From positions 107,385-171,384 of the forward strand of contig CAJUAU010000005.1 of NCBI GenBank assembly GCA_910584645.1: DNA of 64,000 nt, given 5' to 3'. Both the position numbers and the translations under genes were made by a program. Below the pieces are notes generated by a model. The model was given only the letters and a program-made list of their open reading frames with translations, was not told where the DNA came from and ran no database searches. Source of the stretch: an uncultured Eubacterium sp. (GTDB taxonomy: Bacteria; Bacillota; Clostridia; Lachnospirales; Lachnospiraceae). Below are positions 32,918-41,111 of this stretch, piece after piece; position 1 is the first letter of the stretch; the number at the start of each line of letters is the position of its first letter.

Positions 32918-34330
32918 TTATTTTAACCGCCGGGTATAAAAATCCCGTTCCCGCTGCTTTAATTTGTGCCGGTCTTTTTTGAATCTTCTCCGGCTTTCTG
33001 TTTTTACCTGATAAGCACGGATCTTAAAGAAACATATGATACTGAGTCCCAGGATGCACCCTGCCAGTATGATCAACAGGATACATTTTTTCCATGGAAA
33101 AGGTTCTTTTTTGGCTACTTCTATCGCCTCATCAAACCATTTGCTCATATCGATGCTGTCTTTCAGCGTCAAGGCATCGTTATCCTCAAAATATATATTG
33201 GAACTTCCGACTTCCTGTCCTTTATAAGTGTATGAAAGCCGGCCGATCACTTTTTTTCCATTCATCTCCTGGGGCTGGTCAAAATACTCCACTTTTTTCT
33301 CCGCCTTGTCCGCAGATACTCCTTTTGGCAAAATGATGCCTGCCTCTTCTTCAATATGAAGGGAACTTGTACTATTGCTGTAAAAAGGACTAAATTTAGT
33401 AAACAGATACTGCTCATTGATATCGCTTGCCATATTCTGCTGAACATCAATTTTTTCGTAATTGGCAAAACAATAGTTAAAAAGCCTGGTCGTATCGGTA
33501 TAAGCATTAGGCTCCAGCCAGACAGAATTATTACACTTCAACACGACACAAACCAGTTCCATATTTCCTTTTTTTGCAAAAGTTACAAGTGTATTCCGGC
33601 ATTTGGATGTATATCCTGTCTTGCCTCCCTCACAGTATTCATATTCGTACTGTGGATAATCTGCCGGATTTATCATCTTATGATGATTTGCCAGAGCATA
33701 TCCTGCCTTTCTCTTATTAGTTTTGGCCATGATATATGTTCTGGAACCAGCTATTTCTTTGAAATCTTTGTTCTGAATTGCAGCCCGTCCAATTAACGCC
33801 ATATCATATGCCGAAGTATAGTGATCCTTTTTCCAGAGTCCGTTTGTATTGGCGAAGTGCGTATTTTTGCACCCCAGGGATTTAGCCTTTTCGTTCATCT
33901 TTCCCACAAAAGCATCGATACTTCCTGATATGTGGTTCGCCACACCATTGCAGGCTTCGTTAGCAGAAGCCAGCATAACAGCATACAGGCTTTCCTTCAT
34001 ATTCATTTTTTCCCCAACCTCTATACTGGCATTAGAAGCTCCAGGTTCCCAGTTGGCAAAAGCTGAATTATCATATTTGACCTCTTCAGACAGCGAACAA
34101 TTTTCCAACGCTACCAGGGTCGTCATGATCTTTGTAATACTCGCCGGATACTCTTTTTTGTTCATATTTTTATCATACAAAACAGCGCCCGACTGAACAT
34201 CAATAACACATCCTGCCTCTGCAGAAATGCTGGGAGCCTGTTTTTTTTCAGCCCCCGCATATTCTGTACTGATTCCTAAACCTGCCAGTAAACAGATTCC
34301 CGCCATGAGAACTCTCATACGCTTTTTCAT
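32918..34330 (-). CDS. D-alanyl-D-alanine carboxypeptidase, DacF-like (peptidase S11)
   Basis: A 470-residue exported low-molecular-weight PBP with the three catalytic motifs SITK (S64-K67), SAN (122-124) and KTG (237-239). A signal peptide ends near residue 28. Unusually for an amphipathic-anchored DacF, a true transmembrane helix near 425-445 is followed by a strongly basic cytoplasmic tail of about 30 residues. It trims the terminal D-Ala of peptidoglycan stem peptides. It is the second gene of an operon with the HD-GYP gene, one base apart. Confidence 0.92.
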   Translation of the reverse strand: MKKRMRVLMAGICLLAGLGISTEYAGAEKKQAPSISAEAGCVIDVQSGAVLYDKNMNKKEYPASITKIMTTLVALENCSLSEEVKYDNSAFANWEPGASNASIEVGEKMNMKESLYAVMLASANEACNGVANHISGSIDAFVGKMNEKAKSLGCKNTHFANTNGLWKKDHYTSAYDMALIGRAAIQNKDFKEIAGSRTYIMAKTNKRKAGYALANHHKMINPADYPQYEYEYCEGGKTGYTSKCRNTLVTFAKKGNMELVCVVLKCNNSVWLEPNAYTDTTRLFNYCFANYEKIDVQQNMASDINEQYLFTKFSPFYSNSTSSLHIEEEAGIILPKGVSADKAEKKVEYFDQPQEMNGKKVIGRLSYTYKGQEVGSSNIYFEDNDALTLKDSIDMSKWFDEAIEVAKKEPFPWKKCILLIILAGCILGLSIICFFKIRAYQVKTESRRRFKKDRHKLKQRERDFYTRRLK

Positions 34331-34331
34331 T

Positions 34332-35426
34332 TTATTGAACCTCCGTTATTTGTACACCTCTCGACTTGGACAAATCTAAAAATGTTTCATCGTCCAGCAT
34401 GACCATAGGACGTGACAGCTCATCTTTATTGATGAGGACAACTTTTCCTGTCAGGCCATTGCTCAATACTACCCTGTGCTGGAGATATGTATTCGTCATA
34501 TGCTTCAGTAACGGAAACAGATATACCGGATTAAACTGTTTTTTTCCATCTACTTCAAAAATCCGGATCACATCAAAAGGACTCAGCCCTTTTCGGTAAA
34601 CTCTTGTGGCTGTCATTGCTTCATAAGCATCTGCTATTGCAGTGATGGCAGCAAAAGGAGCAATTTCATCATTCTTAAAACCATAGGGATATCCCAATCC
34701 ATCACTTCTTTCATGGTGAAGAAGTACCCCTTGTTTGATATTATCCGGTACATTTTTATTTTTAAGGCAGTTATATCCTAAAACCGGATGCTGCTTGATC
34801 TGATCAAATTCTTCGTCAGTAAGCTTGCCAGGTTTTCTCAAAACATCCGGATCTACAAAAAGTTTTCCCAGATCATGAAGAAGTCCACACAATGTCAGAT
34901 CCTTCTTCCCCTCATCATCCATTTTCAGCCATTCAGCAAAAATGTTATTGATTATGGCTACATTCAGTGTATGCCGGAAAGTTTCATCTGAAAAAGTCTT
35001 GATGTCATGAAGCATATTAAATATATGGTACTTACTCTGAGACTTATAGACCAGCTTGTCCACTTCATCCACAAGTTTCTCATAATCAATTTCCTGGCCT
35101 TCGTTCAGAAGAAGTTTTAACTCTTTAGATACAAGTTCCAGTGCCGAATTATAATTTTTCCTGAATTCAATAAACTCTTCCTTTTCTTCCTGAGATGCAA
35201 ATTGATTCTGAAAATTCTGCTCATTGATCTGCAGCAGCAATGGATCATCTGCATACACCGTTACACTTGGAATCTCAAAAAGAGTTATTCTTGTTATCCC
35301 TGCTCCATCAATAACCGAATCCTTCGGAATGATAAGCTCGTTATTCCTGTTACAAATATCATTTGCTGCGATCATGCCCGGAATAATATTGCTGACCGGC
35401 ACAAATTTGACTTTTCTTTCTTCCAT
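34332..35426 (-). CDS. HD-GYP domain protein, probable c-di-GMP phosphodiesterase
   Basis: A 364-residue soluble protein. An N-terminal part (1-140) resembles DUF3391-type regions that precede HD-GYP domains. The HD-GYP domain (145-330) has the HD pair in LLHDLGK, then HHERSDGLGYP (the GYP signature) and IADAYEAMTATRVYRKG. Such enzymes degrade cyclic-di-GMP. A short C-terminal domain follows. Together with the GGDEF protein at 20 kb, the window encodes both synthesis and breakdown of the signal. Operon with the DacF-like gene. Confidence 0.92.
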   Translation of the reverse strand: MEERKVKFVPVSNIIPGMIAANDICNRNNELIIPKDSVIDGAGITRITLFEIPSVTVYADDPLLLQINEQNFQNQFASQEEKEEFIEFRKNYNSALELVSKELKLLLNEGQEIDYEKLVDEVDKLVYKSQSKYHIFNMLHDIKTFSDETFRHTLNVAIINNIFAEWLKMDDEGKKDLTLCGLLHDLGKLFVDPDVLRKPGKLTDEEFDQIKQHPVLGYNCLKNKNVPDNIKQGVLLHHERSDGLGYPYGFKNDEIAPFAAITAIADAYEAMTATRVYRKGLSPFDVIRIFEVDGKKQFNPVYLFPLLKHMTNTYLQHRVVLSNGLTGKVVLINKDELSRPMVMLDDETFLDLSKSRGVQITEVQ

Positions 35427-35504
35427 AAAACACCACCAATTTTTTATTTAATAAAATCCCTTACTACCATAATACACGATTTTTATAAATTTTCCAATAT
35501 AATA

Positions 35505-35533
35505 TTGTCATTTTTACAAATTTTTGATAAAAT
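35505..35533 (+). promoter_or_regulatory. Promoter of trmB
   Basis: TTGTCA (35505-35510) and TAAAAT (35528-35533) with a 17-base spacer. Confidence 0.6.
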
Positions 35534-35576
35534 ATTGTGTGCTGCAGAAGGCAGAACCTCTTTTTAGAAAGGAAAA

Positions 35577-36242
35577 ATGATCAATATGAGGTTACGAAAT
35601 GTAAAAGGTGCAGAAGAAATCATCGCTAATAGTATTTATGTAATTCAGGATCCCGGGGAATATAAAGGAAAATGGAGTACCTTTTTTGGAAATGACCACC
35701 CCATCCACATCGAGATCGGGATGGGAAAAGGAAAATTTGTCCATAAATTGGCAGAACTTCACCCAGAGATTAATTATATCGGTATAGAAATGTACTCCAG
35801 CGTACTCTGCCGCGCCATTGAAAAGAGACAGGAAAGAGATCTTCCCAATCTGTATTTTATCCGAATGGATGCAAAAAAAATCATTGAAGTATTTGATGAA
35901 GACGAGATAGACCAGATCTACCTGAATTTTTCAGATCCGTGGCCAAAAGAAAGGCATGCCAAAAGAAGACTGACTTCGCCTCAGTTTCTTGCTTCTTATG
36001 ATGTTGTTCTCAATCATAACGGTGTTATCTGCTTTAAGACAGATAACCGCAGCCTTTTTGACTACTCTGTTGAAACCATTGAAGAATCGGAACATTGGAG
36101 TCTTAGGGACATTACTTATGATCTGCACAACAGTCCTTTCGCAGCAGATAATGTAATGACAGAATACGAAGAAAAATTTTCTTCCAGGGGAATGCCCATC
36201 CATCGTCTGGTCGCTGCGCACAATAAAAACTCCCGCATATAA
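35577..36242 (+). CDS. trmB: tRNA (guanine46-N7)-methyltransferase
   Basis: A 221-residue SAM-dependent methyltransferase. TrmB signatures are IEIGMGKGKF (SAM binding, about 42-51), YIGIEMYSSV and FSDPWPKERHAKRRL (about 119-133). It methylates G46 in the tRNA variable loop. The ATG at 35577 has AAAGGA four to five bases upstream; another ATG three codons on is possible. A terminator overlaps the stop codon. Confidence 0.96.
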   Translation: MINMRLRNVKGAEEIIANSIYVIQDPGEYKGKWSTFFGNDHPIHIEIGMGKGKFVHKLAELHPEINYIGIEMYSSVLCRAIEKRQERDLPNLYFIRMDAKKIIEVFDEDEIDQIYLNFSDPWPKERHAKRRLTSPQFLASYDVVLNHNGVICFKTDNRSLFDYSVETIEESEHWSLRDITYDLHNSPFAADNVMTEYEEKFSSRGMPIHRLVAAHNKNSRI

Positions 36243-36266
36243 TATTAAAAAGATATGTGGGAGTTT
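36227..36266 (+). terminator. Terminator overlapping the trmB stop codon
   Basis: AAACTCCCGCATAT pairs with ATATGTGGGAGTTT (one G·T pair). The stem includes the last codons of trmB. Confidence 0.75.
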
Positions 36267-36395
36267 AAAATATGAAAAAAAACTGTCACCGGATCATACG
36301 CAACTTTTTTTCTGGAAAACCGGGGCTCTGTAAAACCTTTGAGAGAATTGCAGAGTCCACTCATTATATCATGAACCTTCTAAATATAAAATAAT

Positions 36396-36424
36396 GCTGG
36401 GGCCAAAAGGTATTCAGCCCCAGC
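36396..36424 (-). terminator. Terminator of the AI-2E-type exporter gene
   Basis: GCTGGGGC pairs with GCCCCAGC (8 bp). On the minus strand it is followed by an AT-rich tract with T-runs, 15 bases after the stop codon. Confidence 0.75.
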
Positions 36425-36438
36425 TAATGCTGCCAGCA

Positions 36439-37629
36439 CTAATTATTTTTATATTCCTGCAGCATCCTTTTTTTAATCTTCTTTTCCATGATCACATTGA
36501 TGATATGCATGACCACCGCCACTGTCGGTACTCCGAGAAACATTCCAAGTACACCAAAATACGCGCCGCCCACTGTAATACCAAAGATAACCCAAAGAGG
36601 TTTGATCCCTGTGAGATCGCCAAGGATCTTTGGTCCAAGATACAAACCATCAAACTGCTGCAGAACCAGTATCATGATCACATAAATTATAGCATATTTT
36701 GGTTCGATCACAAGATAAATGATAACTCCTGGTATAGCACCAATAAATGGGCCAAAATATGGAATCATATTAGTAACCCCTACGATCACACTGAGAAGCA
36801 GACCGTAAGGAAGCTGGATCACGGACATAACGATCAGTGACAAGATGCCAATGATCAGGGAATCAATGGTCTTTCCATATAAAAATCCGTTAAAGATATG
36901 GTTACATTCCCGGAAAGTATCCCAAATAACCGGCGCCTGTTTTCCATTGGTAAATGCAAATATAATTCTTCTGATCTGTTTGGAAATCTTCTCTTTATCC
37001 AGAATAATATAACAGGATATAACTATTCCAAATATAACATCAATAAATCCTTTGATAAAGGAAGCAGAAAGGTTGTACAGATAAGGAAATACAAACTTAG
37101 CCAGATCAGTTCCATACCCAAAAATATTTTCCGGTACTACTTTCAATAAAAGCTGTTTGATATCTTCCATGGGCAAAAATGGATATTTCTGTTGAATCTC
37201 TGCGGTGTTATTTATCACATAATTATAACCATAACCCAAGGATCTTGTTAATTCTTTTAAGCTCTCGGAAATCTGGGGAACAATATAAACTATCGTTACA
37301 GCCAGCACTCCCAGCAGGATCAAATAGGATAAAGCAACACTGGTATACTTACATGCCTTCTGTCGCTTATCCCTGAAGATAAAATGATTCAGCAGGTGAT
37401 GCACATTTCCCACCAGAGGATTGATCAGAAAGGCAAGCACAATTCCAAGTATAAAAGGCATCAATACTTTGACCAGCCGGCTTAACTCTACCAAAACACT
37501 CTCCCAGTGCATGATCACGGCAATTACAATACTACAGGCAGCCACGATCAATATCAGTCGTCCTGTATTTGCCAGCAATGCTTTCAAGGTTTCTCTTATT
37601 TTTTTGTTTGTTTTTGAATTTTTAGCCAT
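36439..37629 (-). CDS. AI-2E family transporter
   Basis: The ATG at 37629 with GGAAGGA upstream gives 396 residues; the open frame extends ten codons further without a good start. About eight membrane helices and the family block PYFGPFIGAIPGV with DGLYLGPKILGDLTGIKPLWVIFG identify the AI-2E/UPF0118 family. Members have been linked to autoinducer-2 or Na+/H+ transport, so the substrate here is open. The C-terminus is basic. Convergent with trmB. Confidence 0.92.
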   Translation of the reverse strand: MAKNSKTNKKIRETLKALLANTGRLILIVAACSIVIAVIMHWESVLVELSRLVKVLMPFILGIVLAFLINPLVGNVHHLLNHFIFRDKRQKACKYTSVALSYLILLGVLAVTIVYIVPQISESLKELTRSLGYGYNYVINNTAEIQQKYPFLPMEDIKQLLLKVVPENIFGYGTDLAKFVFPYLYNLSASFIKGFIDVIFGIVISCYIILDKEKISKQIRRIIFAFTNGKQAPVIWDTFRECNHIFNGFLYGKTIDSLIIGILSLIVMSVIQLPYGLLLSVIVGVTNMIPYFGPFIGAIPGVIIYLVIEPKYAIIYVIMILVLQQFDGLYLGPKILGDLTGIKPLWVIFGITVGGAYFGVLGMFLGVPTVAVVMHIINVIMEKKIKKRMLQEYKNN

Positions 37630-37727
37630 TTTATTTCCTTCCTGCACCAAAACCAACAAAAAATTGATATAATAATTATATTATTTACATTTTTTTTGAG
37701 TTTTAGATTTTTTTTAGATTTTTCCTA

Positions 37728-37756
37728 TTGCTTTTTTTCATATTCTATTATATAAT
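37728..37756 (+). promoter_or_regulatory. Promoter of tRNA-Lys
   Basis: TTGCTT (37728-37733) and TATAAT (37751-37756) have a 17-base spacer. The tRNA begins 23 bases after the -10 box. Confidence 0.7.
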
Positions 37757-37778
37757 AACTCTTGTAGCTTAAAGATAA

Positions 37779-37851
37779 GCGCCTTTAGCTCAGTTGGTAG
37801 AGCACCTGACTCTTAATCAGGGTGTCTGGGGTTCGAGCCCCCAAAGGCGTA
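37779..37851 (+). tRNA. tRNA-Lys (anticodon CTT)
   Basis: Acceptor GCGCCTT pairs with AAGGCGT (one G·T pair). The anticodon stem CCTGA/TCAGG holds loop CTCTTAA, and the T stem is TGGGG/CCCCA. The length is 73 nt and CCA is not encoded. It reads AAG. Confidence 0.95.
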
Positions 37852-37859
37852 CTCCCGAG

Positions 37860-37902
37860 TCCTTGTTTGGCAGACCTGCAACTGCTGGGTAAGGGCTTTT
37901 TT
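37860..37902 (+). terminator. Terminator of tRNA-Lys
   Basis: CCTT...GGCAG pairs with CTGC...AAGG, followed by a run of eight Ts. Confidence 0.7.
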
Positions 37903-37981
37903 TTATGCGTTTTATATAAATTCCACTGAATACCGCTCCATCCGCTAACATAAGCATATTCATACATTTTTATGGCAAAGG

Positions 37982-38479
37982 CTACTGTGTCTTTGCCATT
38001 TCCAATGCCTGTCTCTCCTCTTCTGAAAGAGTAACAAATACTTCTCCACCCTTCACTTCTTTAATATAGGTATAACACCCTTCACTGTTTGAGTGCATAG
38101 AATTTAAAATAAATCCATTATTATTCTTTGTCAGAAGTACCAGAACAAAGCTGAGCGTACCACCAATCTCCTTAAATGCATCGTATTTCACAATACCAAT
38201 CTTTTGATAAGTACGCAGCAAATTCTCGTTAATATTATTGATCTGCCAGTCAATTTTCTTCAGTTCTTCATTTACATAGTCCATATTCTCAAATTTCTTT
38301 TGAAATGACTCTTCCAGACTCTTCCCGTCCTTACCTTCCATAAAATTCATATACCGATTCTTAAGCCCACTCGTCTTTACGAGAAGGATGATAAGTAATA
38401 TCAGCATAATTGCAATGACGGCTGCAAGGCTCACGATAACAATATCCGGTTCAATTCCATAATCTCTTAAACGAAACAT
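37982..38479 (-). CDS. DUF4446 membrane-anchored protein
   Basis: A 165-residue protein with an N-terminal transmembrane helix (about 12-35), a coiled-coil stretch (45-90) and a C-terminal domain with IVKYDAFKEIGGTLSFVLVLL, the DUF4446 signature. The family occurs next to parB in many Firmicutes and is of unknown function. Here it is the last gene after parA-parB, which supports a role tied to the chromosome origin or envelope. Confidence 0.85.
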   Translation of the reverse strand: MFRLRDYGIEPDIVIVSLAAVIAIMLILLIILLVKTSGLKNRYMNFMEGKDGKSLEESFQKKFENMDYVNEELKKIDWQINNINENLLRTYQKIGIVKYDAFKEIGGTLSFVLVLLTKNNNGFILNSMHSNSEGCYTYIKEVKGGEVFVTLSEEERQALEMAKTQ

Positions 38480-38506
38480 ATTTATCTCTCCTATCGAATG
38501 TGTGTT

Positions 38507-39379
38507 CTAGCTATTTAATAAACCAATGATCTTTTCCAAGTCCTCAGGAGTGTAATACTCGATTTCAATCCTTCCAGATTTTTCAGTTTTTCTATTAATA
38601 GTAACCTTTGTTCCCGTGACCATCTTCAACTTCTCTTCCAGATCCCGATAAACAAATTCATTTTTCAGTTCTTCCTTTTTCTTTCCCGGCTTCTTCTCTT
38701 TTCCCAGGGATTTAATCAGTTTTTCCGTCTCACGGACACTCAACTTCTCATCAAATATCTTCATCGCCATATTATACTGTTCATCACTATCTTTTATGGC
38801 AAGCAATGCCCTGGCATGTCCACTGGAAATACTCTCTTCCACCAGCATACTCTGCACCCGTTCATCCAGTTTTAAAAGCCGGATGGAATTTGTAATGGCA
38901 GTACGGCTCTTTGATACCCTCTCGGCCACTTCATCCTGTTTTAAGCTGTATTCCTGTATCAGACGCTGATAAGCCATAGCTTCCTCCACCGGATTCAGAT
39001 CTTCCCTCTGGATATTTTCGATCAGAGCAATCTCCATAATTTCCTGGGGTGAATAGTCTTTAACTACAACCGGTACTTTTTTGAGACCTGCCAGCTTTGC
39101 TGCACGCCATCTTCTCTCTCCGGCGATAATCTCAAAATAATCATCTCTCTTTGTTACTACCAGAGGCTGTACAATTCCATGCTGCTTAATTGACTCTGAT
39201 AATTCAATCAAAGAATCTTCATTAAAAGTCTTTCTTGGCTGTTCTTTGTTCGGTTCCACCTTATTTATGTCGATAGTTTCCTCAGCCTTTATTTTTGTTT
39301 CTGCTGTATTATCCAGTCCTATATTTTTATTTGGAATGATCGTATCAATACCCTTTCCAAGTCCCCTTTTCATTGCCAT
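38507..39379 (-). CDS. parB: Chromosome partition protein ParB (Spo0J)
   Basis: A 290-residue protein. The N-terminal CTP-binding domain has GERRWRAAKLAGLKKVPVVV (about 88-107). A central HTH region with QDEVAERVSKSRTAITNSIRLLKL binds parS, and the C-terminal dimerisation part ends at 290. It loads at parS, slides on DNA and recruits condensin at the origin. It lies two bases after parA. Two perfect parS sites occur within 2 kb upstream. Confidence 0.97.
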   Translation of the reverse strand: MAMKRGLGKGIDTIIPNKNIGLDNTAETKIKAEETIDINKVEPNKEQPRKTFNEDSLIELSESIKQHGIVQPLVVTKRDDYFEIIAGERRWRAAKLAGLKKVPVVVKDYSPQEIMEIALIENIQREDLNPVEEAMAYQRLIQEYSLKQDEVAERVSKSRTAITNSIRLLKLDERVQSMLVEESISSGHARALLAIKDSDEQYNMAMKIFDEKLSVRETEKLIKSLGKEKKPGKKKEELKNEFVYRDLEEKLKMVTGTKVTINRKTEKSGRIEIEYYTPEDLEKIIGLLNS

Positions 39380-39381
39380 CT

Positions 39382-40155
39382 CTATTCATCTCCTCTTTCA
39401 ATCATTTCGTCTGCAAGAGCCCGGTAAGCCTTCGCACCTGTTGACTTACTATCATAAATACTAATAGGAAGACCATAACTCGGCGCTTCTGCCAGACGGA
39501 CACTGCGGGGAATGATTGTATTATATATCCTATGATCTAGATTTTCCCTGACATTTTCAATAACCTGCAATGAAAGATTCGTCCTTCCATCATACATAGT
39601 AAATACTACACCATCTATCTCAAGCCTTGGATTCAAACGATCCTTTACCAGATTGATCGTATAGATCAGCTGACTTAATCCCTCCAAAGCATAATACTCA
39701 CATTGAATCGGGACTAACACTGAATCTGCTGTCGTCATAGAATTAATAGTCAGACTATTTAGGGAAGGTGGACAATCGATCAATATGTAATCATATAAAT
39801 CTTTAATCTTTTCGATTTCCTTTGATAAAATATAGTTTCTGTCTTCCATATCCAGAGTCTCGATCTCAACACCAGCTAAATTTACATTTGCCGGAAGTAC
39901 ATCTAAGTTTTCTAATACATTTTTCTTTACACATTCATCAAAGGAATTTGCCCCTATCATTAGATGATAAACTGTAATATCTAATTCATCTTTGTCAACT
40001 CCCAAACCACTGGATCCATTACCCTGTGGATCCATATCTACCATAAGAACTTTTTTACCTTTTTCAGCCAATGCAGCAGCAAGATTGATTGTAGTTGTTG
40101 TTTTACCTACACCACCCTTTTGATTTGCTATTGCAATAATTTTGTGACTCATCAT
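39382..40155 (-). CDS. parA: Chromosome partition ATPase ParA (Soj)
   Basis: A 257-residue ParA/MinD-type ATPase. The deviant Walker A motif KGGVGKTTTT is near residue 14-22, and the switch region is VDMDPQGNGSSGLG. It works with ParB in origin segregation and, in Firmicutes, in control of DnaA. Two start ATGs lie side by side (40155, 40152) behind GAGGA. First gene of the parA-parB-DUF4446 unit, with a parS site in its upstream region. Confidence 0.97.
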   Translation of the reverse strand: MMSHKIIAIANQKGGVGKTTTTINLAAALAEKGKKVLMVDMDPQGNGSSGLGVDKDELDITVYHLMIGANSFDECVKKNVLENLDVLPANVNLAGVEIETLDMEDRNYILSKEIEKIKDLYDYILIDCPPSLNSLTINSMTTADSVLVPIQCEYYALEGLSQLIYTINLVKDRLNPRLEIDGVVFTMYDGRTNLSLQVIENVRENLDHRIYNTIIPRSVRLAEAPSYGLPISIYDSKSTGAKAYRALADEMIERGDE

Positions 40156-40286
40156 TCTTATCCTCTTCTAGCACACTATCTTGTATGCAGCTTTCTATCA
40201 TACTTTTTCTCTACCTTTCTATTATATCATCAATTCTTCTGATTTTCTATAGAAAAGTAGCAAATTTATAAATTATATTCTTACAA

Positions 40287-40302
40287 TGTTTCACGTGAAA
40301 CA
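40287..40302. promoter_or_regulatory. parS site 1
   Basis: TGTTTCACGTGAAACA, a perfect 16-base palindrome identical to the bacterial parS consensus. It lies between parA and rsmG. Confidence 0.97.
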
Positions 40303-40343
40303 TTTTAACTTAATAACTAAAATCCAATTTTTTTGACTATCAA

Positions 40344-41045
40344 CTATAACGGCTTTTTCTTTGCCTTACCAGGTTTTCTAGGGTATTTGTCTGGTGTAAA
40401 ATTTTCCTTCTTTATTTCCAAAATATATCGTTGGAAGTCTTCTTCCTCTGCCAGTAATATTTTTTTATTAATAGAACAATTCAATATGGATAATGCATTT
40501 TTTGATAATTCTATCTCTTCCTCCACTTTCAGACTCTTATACATATATAGAACTCCTTCTTTTTTAACAAAAGGAGAACAATATTCTAATAGCAAAGGTA
40601 GAGCTGCTACTGCTCTGGATACACATATATCATATTTTTCACGATGATCAGAATTAATTCCAAGTTCCTCTGCCCGGCTATGAATCAATGTAATATTATT
40701 AATTTTTAAAATATCTATAACTTCTTTTAAAAATTCAATACGCTTATTTAAAGAATCAACCAATGTAAACTTTGCATCCGGTAACATAATAGCAAGAGGT
40801 AATCCTGGAAATCCTGCACCTGTTCCCACATCAATAATATTCTTTGAAGTAAATAAATCCTTAGAGTAAACCTTTAATAAAAGAACACTATCTAAAAAAT
40901 GCTTTTTAATTACATCCTCATAATTAATAATTGCAGTAAGATTTATTTTTTTATTCCATTCAATCAACAGTCTATAATAATTATCAAATTTTCCAACTTG
41001 CTCATTATTGACTTCAATATTATAATCAGAAAATAATTTTTTCAT
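40344..41045 (-). CDS. rsmG: 16S rRNA (guanine527-N7)-methyltransferase
   Basis: The ATG at 41045 has GAGGA six bases upstream and gives 233 residues; the ATG at 41057 lacks a ribosome binding site. The SAM motif DVGTGAGFPGLPLAIM (about 75-90) and the block YDICVSRAVA are typical of RsmG (GidB). It methylates G527 of 16S rRNA; loss gives low-level streptomycin resistance in other bacteria. It lies between the two parS sites, in the usual origin gene order. Confidence 0.95.
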   Translation of the reverse strand: MKKLFSDYNIEVNNEQVGKFDNYYRLLIEWNKKINLTAIINYEDVIKKHFLDSVLLLKVYSKDLFTSKNIIDVGTGAGFPGLPLAIMLPDAKFTLVDSLNKRIEFLKEVIDILKINNITLIHSRAEELGINSDHREKYDICVSRAVAALPLLLEYCSPFVKKEGVLYMYKSLKVEEEIELSKNALSILNCSINKKILLAEEEDFQRYILEIKKENFTPDKYPRKPGKAKKKPL

Positions 41046-41092
41046 AACAATCCTCATTTTTGAGTGAATTTCTGCACTACTACTTTTAAATA

Positions 41093-41108
41093 TGTTTCAC
41101 GTGAAACA
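41093..41108. promoter_or_regulatory. parS site 2
   Basis: A second perfect TGTTTCACGTGAAACA, between rsmG and mnmG, 806 bases from site 1. Confidence 0.97.
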
Positions 41109-41111
41109 TAT

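Noticed and set aside
36394..36840. 148-residue frame
   Set aside because: Antisense to the AI-2E transporter; rich in His/Asp/Tyr as expected from the reverse of membrane-helix codons.
37785..37967. 60-residue frame on the strand opposite tRNA-Lys
   Set aside because: It reads through the tRNA antisense; such frames are well-known artefacts.
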